A stretch of DNA of 7,963 nucleotides from Actinomycetota bacterium. GTDB lineage: Bacteria; Actinomycetota; CADDZG01; JAHWKV01. Positions 1-6,351 of the stretch are shown piece after piece (within the stretch, counting starts at the first letter, position 1; each line of letters opens with the position of its first letter). The notes below the pieces were generated by a model, which was not told where the DNA came from, did no database searches, and saw only the letters and a list, made by a program, of their open reading frames with translations. The position numbers and the translations under genes were made by a program. The stretch is taken from the NCBI GenBank assembly GCA_019347725.1, contig JAHWKV010000033.1, positions 1 to 7,963 of the forward strand, read 5' to 3'.

Positions 1-465
1 GAGGACGGAATGCCGCGCTACTTCCGCCGGCTCGCCCCGGGAGTGTTTGACGAGCAGGATCTGATCGAGCGAACCCATGAGCTGGCCGAATTTGTGGGCC
101 GGGCCATCAACCACTACGAGCTGGACCCGCAACGCATTGGCGCCCTCGGTTACTCCAACGGGGCCAACATCGCTGCAAGTCTTCTTCTCCTCCACCCCGG
201 CGTTCTGGATGCGGCAGCCCTGCTACACGCGATGGTCCCGCTGCGTCCGCAGCCGCTACCGGACCTGGCCGGTGCTGCCGTATTGATGACGGCGGGCAGG
301 AATGACCCCATCGTGCCCGTGCAGCAAACCAAAGAGCTGGCCGAGATGCTTGAGGCGGCCCGCGCTAAGCTCACGGTGCATTGGAGCGCCGGAGGCCATC
401 AGATCGATGCCGAGGAGGTAGCCGGGCTAACCCAGTGGTTGGCTAGCGCCGCAAATCTCGTTTAG
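1..465 (+). CDS. Alpha/beta-hydrolase, phospholipase/carboxylesterase family, MhqD-like (3' part; 5' end outside window)
   Basis: The reading frame is open from the first base of the window (E-D-G before the first Met), so the start lies upstream and only about 154 C-terminal residues are present. Counting from the Met at base 10, the nucleophile elbow GYSNGAN puts the catalytic Ser at residue 49. The RNDPIVP loop gives Asp99 and SAGGHQI gives His130, so the full hydrolase triad is present in the usual order. The family (Abhydrolase_2) has esterase or thioesterase activity on small soluble substrates and is cytosolic. The block GMPRYFRRLAPGVFDEQDL resembles the MhqD type linked to quinone and hydroquinone resistance in Bacillus; that comparison is from memory. 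The missing N-terminal part should hold the oxyanion-hole region. The next gene starts 81 bp downstream on the same strand with its own ribosome site. The hydrolase class is secure; the exact substrate is not known. Confidence 0.85.
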   Translation, partial: EDGMPRYFRRLAPGVFDEQDLIERTHELAEFVGRAINHYELDPQRIGALGYSNGANIAASLLLLHPGVLDAAALLHAMVPLRPQPLPDLAGAAVLMTAGRNDPIVPVQQTKELAEMLEAARAKLTVHWSAGGHQIDAEEVAGLTQWLASAANLV

Positions 466-531
466 GAACGAATGAAGTTGAACGGTTCGACCAAGCATTT
501 TCGGGTACGCTTTGGTCTTGTACTGCACATG

Positions 532-539
532 AAGGAAGG
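532..539 (+). promoter_or_regulatory. Ribosome binding site that fixes the protease start
   Basis: AAGGAAGG lies 7 nt before the ATG at 547. The alternative in-frame ATG at 529 overlaps this purine tract, and neither it nor the ATG at 472 is followed directly by a signal peptide. The start at 547 is therefore preferred. Confidence 0.7.
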
Positions 540-546
540 CTCCCGA

Positions 547-1452
547 ATGTTCCGCTCAGCCTTGTTACTGCTGGTGACTGCGCTTGCCGTCGTACTCGGG
601 ACCTCCCCCGCGATCGCCGCGCAGCCCAACTGGACCCCCGCCGGCGAAGCGTCGATAGGACCCGGAGCGGTCATGCTGACCGAAGGGGCGCAATGCACGG
701 CCAACTTCGTCTTTCACGACTCCACCGACGTCTACCTGGGCCAGGCCGCCCACTGCTCGGGAACCGAGACTCCCGGGCCGGGCCAACCCGATGGCTGCTC
801 GCTGCAGTCCCTCCCACTCGGCACGCCGGTGATGATCGAGGGAGCCAGCCGGCCGGGCACCCTCGCCTACAATTCGTGGCTCGTCATGCAGCAGGTCGGC
901 GAAGACCACCCCGAAGCCTGCGCGTACAACGATTTTGCTCTCGTCAAGATCGATCCTGCCGATCATGTACGAGTTAACCCGAGCATGCCGCACTGGGGCG
1001 GGCCCACCGGTCAGACCGACTCTTTAGCCTTCGGCGACACGATGCTGGGGTACGGAAGCTCGGAGCTCGCGCTGGGGATCGAAGAGCTCAAACCGAGAGA
1101 GGGCATATACAAGCAGCGGTCTCCCCAGGGCTGGGGCCACACGGTTTTCACGCTGACACCTGGAATCCCCGGCGACTCCGGCAGCGCGTTGATCGACGGC
1201 CAGGGTCGAGCCTTCGGCGTGTTAAGCACGCTGATCTTCCTGCCGGAACCGTTGAGCAACGGCGCTGTGGACCTGACCATGGCTCTGGACTACATGAGGG
1301 ACAACACGGGATTAAAGGACGTGGTTCTCGCCGAGGGCACCGAACCGTTCACCGGCGAGCAGGCGCCGCTGGAGGTTCCGTTCTCGCTGCTGGCGCCGTT
1401 ACTGGGCACCGTCGATTCGGTGATCACCCAACTAAGGCTTCTCGGCATCTAA
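547..1452 (+). CDS. Secreted trypsin/chymotrypsin-like serine protease (S1 fold)
   Basis: This is a predicted exported endopeptidase of 301 residues. I chose the ATG at 547 over in-frame ATGs at 472 and 529 because AAGGAAGG (532-539) sits 7 nt before it and a typical signal peptide starts there. The peptide has Arg at position 3, a Leu/Val/Ala-rich core at about residues 5-17, and a probable cleavage in PAIAA, after residue 24 or 25. The triad is His69 in GQAAHCSG, Asp129 in YNDFALVKID and Ser211 in GIPGDSGSAL. Cys50 and Cys70 flank the His loop and could form the usual disulfide; Cys84 and Cys124 are a possible second pair. After the catalytic domain, about 45 residues form a hydrophobic, Leu-rich tail (roughly 257-301) that is not part of the core fold. 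Substrate specificity cannot be read from the sequence. The gene ends 1 nt from the convergent patB/malY-like gene. Confidence 0.85.
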   Translation: MFRSALLLLVTALAVVLGTSPAIAAQPNWTPAGEASIGPGAVMLTEGAQCTANFVFHDSTDVYLGQAAHCSGTETPGPGQPDGCSLQSLPLGTPVMIEGASRPGTLAYNSWLVMQQVGEDHPEACAYNDFALVKIDPADHVRVNPSMPHWGGPTGQTDSLAFGDTMLGYGSSELALGIEELKPREGIYKQRSPQGWGHTVFTLTPGIPGDSGSALIDGQGRAFGVLSTLIFLPEPLSNGAVDLTMALDYMRDNTGLKDVVLAEGTEPFTGEQAPLEVPFSLLAPLLGTVDSVITQLRLLGI

Positions 1453-1453
1453 C

Positions 1454-2662
1454 TCAAAAGCTGGGGCGCCGCTCACCCATAGCATCCGCCATGCGCTCCA
1501 CTATCTCGGTGATGATTGCTCGAGAAGTACCGAAATTGAAGCGAACAAAACCCTCCCCTTGCGTCCCGAAGCTCGGCCCGGGGCTGAAAGCAACCCGTGC
1601 ACGATCCAGGAAGAAGGTGTACGGATCCGGCTCAAGACCCAAGGCCCGGCAGTCCAGCCATCCCAGATAGGTGGCCTGGGGCATCACGTAGCGGATTTCG
1701 GGCAGATGCTTGCCCAGAAGCTCGGCCAGCAAACGACGATTCCCGTCGAGATAGGTAACGACTCTATCCATCCACGAGCCCCCTTGAGTAAAAGCGGCCT
1801 CCGTTGCTGCGATACCCAGGATGCTGGCCCCCCCGATATCCAGATGTCCCAAGCCTTGTTGCCGCTCACGCATCCCCGGCGAGCCCGCAACCGCCAATCC
1901 GCATTTCAAGCCGCCGAAGTTCCAGGCCTTGGAAGCCGCGGTCACGGTGATGGTCTTCTCCGCCACCTCTTCGCCCAGGTTTACGAACACGTTATGCTCG
2001 ATCCCCGGCATAGTAAGCGGCGAGTGCACCTCGTCGGAGATGACGGTCACGTCGTGACGAATGGCCAGCTCCGCCATCGCCTCGAGCTCCTGCCGGCTGA
2101 AGGACCGGCCGGTGGGATTGTGCGGATTGCACAGGATGAACGTGCGGGCCCGGCTCAGCGCATCGTCCAGGCCTTCGAGATCCACCTCGAAACGGCCGTT
2201 GCGCAGCACCAGAGGATTTTCCACCACTCGCCTGCCGGTGTGGTTGATAACCATGAAAAACGGCGGGTAGACGGGAGGCTGGATAACCACGCCGTCGCCG
2301 GGATCGGTGAGCGCCTTCAGGCCCACCTCCAGGCCCCGCACCACGTCGGGCAGGATCACCACGGATTCGGGATCCACCCGCCACCCGTAGGAGTGCTCGG
2401 CCCACCCCGCCACCATGTCGCCGAATCCCACATCGGCCGAAGAGGGCGGGTAGCCGAGGTCGTTGCGGCTGACGGCGTCCTGCAAGGCCTTTTCCACCGG
2501 CTCGGCCAGGCGAAAATCCATCTCCGCCACCCACGCCGGGATGACGTCGGACGGGTACTTGGACCACTTGGCGCTGCGGCGCCGGTGCAGCCCTTGGAGG
2601 TTGAGGTCGTCGAAGGTGCTCGTGGTTACCTCCCCCGGTACATTTGTATCCGTTACCGGCAC
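1454..2662 (-). CDS. patB: PLP-dependent MalY/PatB-type cystathionine beta-lyase or aminotransferase
   Basis: This is a fold-type I PLP enzyme of the aminotransferase class I/II superfamily, MalY/PatB branch (402 aa from the GTG at 2662). Members cleave the C-beta-S bond of cystathionine or cysteine conjugates to give pyruvate, ammonia and a thiol, usually in methionine or sulfur metabolism, in the cytosol. Signature parts are the N-terminal RRRSAKW and IPAWVAEMDF blocks, PPVYPPF (about 129-135), CNPHNPTGR (178-186), ISDEVHS with the PLP-binding Asp210, and SKAWNFGGLKCG with the Schiff-base Lys245. FVRFNFGTSR near the C-terminus supplies the carboxylate-binding Arg (374 or 381). The GTG start lies inside the last codons of tyrS (10-nt overlap including the tyrS stop), which suggests translational coupling. 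The start is uncertain: the family-like region begins only at Phe17, and a strong GGGGGAGG lies inside the ORF just before an ACG codon. Lyase versus aminotransferase cannot be settled by eye. Confidence 0.88.
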   Translation of the reverse strand: MPVTDTNVPGEVTTSTFDDLNLQGLHRRRSAKWSKYPSDVIPAWVAEMDFRLAEPVEKALQDAVSRNDLGYPPSSADVGFGDMVAGWAEHSYGWRVDPESVVILPDVVRGLEVGLKALTDPGDGVVIQPPVYPPFFMVINHTGRRVVENPLVLRNGRFEVDLEGLDDALSRARTFILCNPHNPTGRSFSRQELEAMAELAIRHDVTVISDEVHSPLTMPGIEHNVFVNLGEEVAEKTITVTAASKAWNFGGLKCGLAVAGSPGMRERQQGLGHLDIGGASILGIAATEAAFTQGGSWMDRVVTYLDGNRRLLAELLGKHLPEIRYVMPQATYLGWLDCRALGLEPDPYTFFLDRARVAFSPGPSFGTQGEGFVRFNFGTSRAIITEIVERMADAMGERRPSF

Positions 2663-3933
2663 TCGATCAGGTGGTAGTTCTTCTTTCCGCGCCTTAACAC
2701 CAGGTAGCGGCCCAGCAACAGGTCCGAGGAGTCCACGGTGCGTTCCAGGTCCGGCTCCTTGGCGTTGTTCAGGTACACGCCGCCGCCCGATATGAACTCC
2801 CGAGCATTTCTCCTAGAGGTAGCCAGGCCCGCCTCCAACAGCAGATCGACCAGCGCCTTGCCCTGCTCGAAAGAGCTCCGCGGGTGAACGCTGGACGGCG
2901 CATCGGCAAGTACGTCGAGCAAAGTGGCCTCGTCCAGCTCGGCGATCTGCCGCCCGAATAGGGCCTGCGACGCCCGCTGCGCCTTGCGGGCCTCCTCCGC
3001 GCCGTGGACGAGCGCGGTGACCTCGTGCGCCAGCGCGCGTTGAGCTTCCCGTTCCGCCGGGCGATCCGCCACGGCTTGCTCCAGCTCACCGATGCGGTCC
3101 CGGTCCAAGAAGGTGAAGAACTTGAGCATCCGCACCACGTGCTCGTCGGCGGCGTTTATCCAGTACTGATAGAAGCGGTAAGGGCTTGTCTTGGCGGGGT
3201 CCAGCCACACATTGCCGCCCACGCTCTTGCCCATCTTGGCCCCGCCCAGTCCTTCTATTAGCGGGGAGGTCAACCCGTACGCCTGCGCCCCGCGAACCTT
3301 GCGGATCAGCTCGATGCCGTAGGTGATGTTGCCCCACTGGTCGCTGCCGCCTATCTGCAGACGGCAGCCGTAGTGGTCGTAAAGGTGCAAGAAGTCGTAG
3401 GACTGCAAAAGGATGTAGGTGAACTCGGTAAACGAGATGCCCTGCTCCCGGCTTTCCAGACGGTTGCGCACCGAGTCTCGTGCCACCATGGCGTTCACGC
3501 TGAAGTGCTTGCCGATGTCCCGCAGAAAGTCGGTCAACCGCAGCGGTCTTAGCCAGGCGGCATTGTTGAACGTCTGTCCCTGCATTTCGCCGGGGCCTAT
3601 GTCGACCAGGTCGGCCACCTGAGCGGATATCTTTGAGATGTTGGCCTCCAGCACCTCCGCCGGCAACAAGGTGCGCTCGCTCTCTCTCCCGCTTGGGTCG
3701 CCGATCAACCCGGTACCGCCCCCCATGAGAGCCAGCGGCTTGTGGCCGGCGAGCTGCATGCGCCTGAGCCCCAGCAGCTGAATCAAGCCGCCGACATGCA
3801 GGCTGTCGGCCGTGGGGTCGAAGCCGCAGTAAACAACGAATCCCTCGCCGGCGAGCAGTTTGCCGAGCTCCGGGTCGGTAACCTGGTGGACCAGCCCGCG
3901 CCAGGAGAGCTCTGAGTAGATGTCTGTGGGCAT
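2653..3933 (-). CDS. tyrS: Tyrosyl-tRNA synthetase
   Basis: This cytosolic class Ic synthetase charges tRNA-Tyr with tyrosine. I use the ATG at 3933 (426 aa, a normal TyrRS length). The longer frame to 3990 would run into the mpg gene, and PTDIYSELSWRG is a typical TyrRS N-terminus. Visible landmarks are YCGFDPTADSLH (35-46) at the tyrosine and ATP site, GGGTGLIGDPSGR (71-83), QSYDFLHLY (177-185), GGSDQWGN (195-202) and KMGKS (233-237). A C-terminal S4 RNA-binding domain covers about 358-420 (LVDLLLEAGLATSRRNAREF). The HIGH signature reads HVGG (46-49), so its last His is Gly. The gene starts 10 nt after the mpg stop and ends overlapping patB/malY. There is no T-box or other leader directly upstream because the upstream DNA is mpg coding sequence, so expression probably depends on a promoter further upstream. 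Confidence 0.95.
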   Translation of the reverse strand: MPTDIYSELSWRGLVHQVTDPELGKLLAGEGFVVYCGFDPTADSLHVGGLIQLLGLRRMQLAGHKPLALMGGGTGLIGDPSGRESERTLLPAEVLEANISKISAQVADLVDIGPGEMQGQTFNNAAWLRPLRLTDFLRDIGKHFSVNAMVARDSVRNRLESREQGISFTEFTYILLQSYDFLHLYDHYGCRLQIGGSDQWGNITYGIELIRKVRGAQAYGLTSPLIEGLGGAKMGKSVGGNVWLDPAKTSPYRFYQYWINAADEHVVRMLKFFTFLDRDRIGELEQAVADRPAEREAQRALAHEVTALVHGAEEARKAQRASQALFGRQIAELDEATLLDVLADAPSSVHPRSSFEQGKALVDLLLEAGLATSRRNAREFISGGGVYLNNAKEPDLERTVDSSDLLLGRYLVLRRGKKNYHLIECR

Positions 3934-3943
3934 GCCTGCAAGA

Positions 3944-4531
3944 TTAACCGATAGGACGACGGCGTCCGCTAACCCAGGGGCCGGGCTCATAGAACCGCCA
4001 CAGCTGCTGCATCTCGGGCTTGATACCGATGCGCACCGACCGCTCCACGGCTGCCTCGGTCCTGCGCTCCTGCCCTACCCACACGTCCCCATTTGACAGG
4101 TCGGCGCCGTTGTCGGCCAGGGTCAGACCAAAGGCCTGCGACAACCGTCCGGGCCCCTTGGCCAGCAGCCCGGGCTTATCCGTCCTACGGCGCCTGGCCA
4201 TAAGCTCCAAACCCTCCAGCGGTTCCACCGCCCGCAGCAACACAGCGCCGGCCGACCCTTCTTCATCGGCGACTATGTTTGCGCAGTGATGCATGCCGTA
4301 AGTGAAATAGACGTAGAGACGGCCGGGCGGTCCGAACATGACCGCGTTGCGGTCGGTCCTGCGGCGGTAGGCATGGCTGGCCGGGTCGTGCTTACCGCAG
4401 TACGCCTCGACCTCGACGATCCGGCCCGCAGCCGTTCCATCCGGCCGCCGGCTGTACAGAGTCCGTCCCAGCAACAGCTCGGCCAGCTCCAGCGGGTGCC
4501 GGTCGTAGAACTCTTTGGAAAGCCGCTGCAC
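3944..4531 (-). CDS. mpg: DNA-3-methyladenine glycosylase, AAG/MPG family
   Basis: This monofunctional DNA glycosylase removes alkylated or deaminated purines such as 3-methyladenine and hypoxanthine, leaving abasic sites (base excision repair). The protein has 195 residues, normal for bacterial AAG proteins. The hallmark GRIVEVEAYCG (36-46) carries the expected catalytic Glu42 and the base-stacking Tyr44. It is followed by HDPASHAY with His53, MFGPPGRLYVYFTYGMHHCANIV (65-87, the region of the intercalating Tyr) and AVLLRAVEPLEG with Arg100. KGPGRLSQAFGL (125-136) is also typical. The start is GTG at 4531, 3 nt after the polX stop, with GGAG at the polX 3' end placed 6 nt before it; FYDRHPLELAELLLG is a normal family N-terminus. 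The tight link to polX suggests a joint role in repair. There is no sign of damage to the gene. Confidence 0.93.
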   Translation of the reverse strand: MQRLSKEFYDRHPLELAELLLGRTLYSRRPDGTAAGRIVEVEAYCGKHDPASHAYRRRTDRNAVMFGPPGRLYVYFTYGMHHCANIVADEEGSAGAVLLRAVEPLEGLELMARRRRTDKPGLLAKGPGRLSQAFGLTLADNGADLSNGDVWVGQERRTEAAVERSVRIGIKPEMQQLWRFYEPGPWVSGRRRPIG

Positions 4532-4534
4532 CGG

Positions 4535-6250
4535 CTACTCCGCCAGCAACTTCTTCAACTCGTCCACCTCCCGGGTGTTTACCACCTCGTCGGGCGTCAA
4601 CCATCCCCGCTGCGCCATGCCCACCCCTAGATCGATCCGGCTGAGATGTCTGGGGTGGTGCGAGTCGGTGGCGATCGAGAACCGGCAGCCCATCTGACGG
4701 GCCAGCCGCAGGTGATCGTCTTTGAGATCCAGCCGGGACGCGCTGCAGTTCACCTCCAGAATCACATTGTTCTCCCTGGCTACGCCGAACACCGTCTCCA
4801 GGTCGAACTCCGCAGCCGGGCGAGACCCGATACGGCGGCCGGTCGGATGGCCGAAGACGTTGACCGCCGGGTGCTGCAGCGCCCTTACCACTCTCTCGGT
4901 CATGGCCTCAGGCCCGAGACCGTGCTGCTGATGGATGCTTACGATCACCAGGTCCAAGGCGTCGATGATGTCGTTGGTCAGCGCCAGGGTACCGTCGCGT
5001 CGGATGTCGGCCTCCACTCCCTGCAAGATGGTTAGCTGCCCGCCAAGTTCCTCGTTCACCCGGGCTATCTCCTCGGCCTGCCGGCGAATCGTGTCGATGC
5101 TGTGGGACTTCACCCACGCGTCAAAGTGGTCGGTGATTGCCAGATACCGCCGGCCGAGCCGCAAGGCCTCCAGGGCCACCTCGCGCACCGTGCCGGCACC
5201 GTCGGAGTAGGTGGTATGCGAGTGCAGGTCACCTTTGAGGTCTTGTGCTTGCACCAGAGGCTGCAGGCGGCCCTGCAGGGCTTCTTCAATCTCGCCCCGG
5301 TTCTCCCGCATCGGCGGTGGAGGCATCTGCATACCCAGCAGGCGATAGAGCTCCTCCTCATCCGCCCCCGCGGCTTTACGATTGTCCTCGATCGTGAACA
5401 AGCCGTACTCGGAGAGCTTGTAACCCTGCTTGATGGCGATCTCCCGAACCCGCACGTTGTGCTCCTGCGAGCCGGTAAAGTACTGCAGAGCCGCGCCGAA
5501 CTCGTCTGCGGCCACTACCCGCAGGTCCACCCGCACGCCCTGACGGGTCACGACCGTCGATTTGGTGCGTCCTTTTGCAGCCACCTCCTGGACCCCCGGC
5601 AAGGCCACGAATAGGTCCATGATCGCCTGCGGCTCGTCTCCGGTAGCCAGCAGATCGATGTCCCCTATGGTCTCCTTCATCCGGCGCAGGCTCCCGCAGC
5701 GCTCGACCCTGTCCACGGCCGTCGAGTCCGCCAGCGCCGCGATCATGCCTTCGGCAATAGAGGTGGCCACATCCAGCAGCACCCTGGACTGGCCGCCGGC
5801 GAAGGCCTTTAGCGCTCTTGCCACGTTCTGCTCGGTCTTTTGTCCCATTCCCTTCAGGGTGCGAAGCCGGCCTTCATCCACCGCCTTCTTGAGATCCTCC
5901 ACGCTGCCGACGCCCAGTTCCTCGTGCAAGAGCCTGGCCGTCTTGGGCCCGATTCCTTGCAGAGCGGTCAGCTGCCTTATGCCGGCGGGCACCTCCGAGC
6001 GGGCCTGCTCGAGCTTGGCCATGGTGCCGGTCTGCAAGAACTCCCGAATCTTCGCGGCGGTGGCCTTGCCGACCCCTTTGAGCGTTTCAAGCTCGGAGTC
6101 GCCGAGAGAGCTCACGTCCTTGGCCAGCGCACGCATCTCCTCGGCCACCCTCCGATAGGCGACAATTCGGAACCGGTCGCTGCCGGCTATCTGCAGCAGA
6201 TCGGCAAGCTCCTCGAAAGCGGACGCGAGTCGGTCGTTGTTCAGCGGCAT
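4535..6250 (-). CDS. polX: Family X DNA polymerase with HhH and PHP nuclease domains
   Basis: This bacterial PolX (571 aa) is of full family length. The N-terminal 8-kDa-like domain (about 1-90) holds a first helix-hairpin-helix at [12 protein letters not shown] (57-68). Two more HhH motifs follow, [12 protein letters not shown] (97-108) and [12 protein letters not shown] (132-143). The polymerase palm shows [17 protein letters not shown] (185-201) with metal ligands Asp197 and Asp199, plus a third acidic residue at Asp242 in GVRVDLRVV. The C-terminal PHP domain (about 337-571) keeps its metal ligands: His343, His345, Asp350, His375, Glu413, His440, His468, Asp529 and His531. Known relatives fill short gaps in repair and use the PHP domain for Mn-dependent 3'-5' exonuclease and sometimes AP-endonuclease activity; all key residues suggest both activities here. 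The start is ATG at 6250, with AGGA 7 nt upstream or a leaderless -10. It is the first gene of the minus-strand run. Confidence 0.95.
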   Translation of the reverse strand: MPLNNDRLASAFEELADLLQIAGSDRFRIVAYRRVAEEMRALAKDVSSLGDSELETLKGVGKATAAKIREFLQTGTMAKLEQARSEVPAGIRQLTALQGIGPKTARLLHEELGVGSVEDLKKAVDEGRLRTLKGMGQKTEQNVARALKAFAGGQSRVLLDVATSIAEGMIAALADSTAVDRVERCGSLRRMKETIGDIDLLATGDEPQAIMDLFVALPGVQEVAAKGRTKSTVVTRQGVRVDLRVVAADEFGAALQYFTGSQEHNVRVREIAIKQGYKLSEYGLFTIEDNRKAAGADEEELYRLLGMQMPPPPMRENRGEIEEALQGRLQPLVQAQDLKGDLHSHTTYSDGAGTVREVALEALRLGRRYLAITDHFDAWVKSHSIDTIRRQAEEIARVNEELGGQLTILQGVEADIRRDGTLALTNDIIDALDLVIVSIHQQHGLGPEAMTERVVRALQHPAVNVFGHPTGRRIGSRPAAEFDLETVFGVARENNVILEVNCSASRLDLKDDHLRLARQMGCRFSIATDSHHPRHLSRIDLGVGMAQRGWLTPDEVVNTREVDELKKLLAE

Positions 6251-6256
6251 GGTTCG

Positions 6257-6262
6257 ATCCTA
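6257..6262 (-). promoter_or_regulatory. Possible -10 box (TAGGAT) or Shine-Dalgarno for polX
   Basis: On the minus strand TAGGAT ends 6 nt before the polX ATG, which would place transcription start at the A of ATG (TANNNT actinobacterial -10, leaderless mRNA). The same bases contain AGGA, which could instead serve as a weak Shine-Dalgarno in a longer transcript. I see no good -35. The two readings cannot be separated by sequence alone. Confidence 0.35.
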
Positions 6263-6336
6263 ACCGGGCGTCATTGCTACAAACGTCGTGCGACGGGAGG
6301 CGGCACGCATCCGTCTACCCGCGCAAGGGCGGTCCC

Positions 6337-6345
6337 TGAGATAAT
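6337..6345 (+). promoter_or_regulatory. Extended -10 promoter for the CAP-domain gene, leaderless geometry
   Basis: TGAGATAAT combines a TGn extension with GATAAT (6340-6345), one mismatch from TATAAT. It ends exactly 6 nt before the GTG at 6352, so transcription would start at or next to the first base of the start codon. No Shine-Dalgarno sequence precedes this GTG, which agrees with leaderless translation. No clear -35 is present, as is tolerated by extended -10 promoters. Confidence 0.6.
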
Positions 6346-6351
6346 CCCACC

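Larger units (their letters stand above)
6251..6351. promoter_or_regulatory. Divergent promoter region between polX and the CAP-domain gene
   Basis: This 101-bp space lies between two divergent start codons and must hold the control signals for both genes unless transcription enters from elsewhere. It contains an extended -10 for the plus-strand gene, a possible -10 for polX, and a small inverted repeat CGTCG-TG-CGACG at 6284-6295 near the middle. I see no LexA-type GAAC/GTTC box. Confidence 0.6.

Noticed and set aside
478..511. Possible promoter for the protease (TTGAAC ... TACGCT)
   Set aside because: TACGCT fits a loose TANNNT -10, but the only -35-like hexamer is 22 nt away, outside the usual 16-19 nt. 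The evidence is too weak to annotate.
472..546. Longer N-terminus for the secreted protease (ATG at 472 or 529)
   Set aside because: It would place a charged stretch before the signal peptide. The clear Shine-Dalgarno sequence serves the ATG at 547.
1559..2677. Long plus-strand open frame (372 codons) opposite the patB/malY-like gene
   Set aside because: It lies antisense to a gene with clear PLP-enzyme motifs. It is rich in His, Arg and Gln with no recognisable domain, which is typical of a high-GC shadow frame.
3934..3990. Longer N-terminus for TyrRS
   Set aside because: The extra 19 residues overlap the mpg 3' end and are unlike TyrRS. ATG 3933 gives the normal family length.
6251..6265. 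GGTT-7-AACC inverted repeat as a LexA-like box before polX
   Set aside because: It lacks the GAAC-N4-GTTC type core of actinobacterial SOS boxes, and the arms are only 4 bp.
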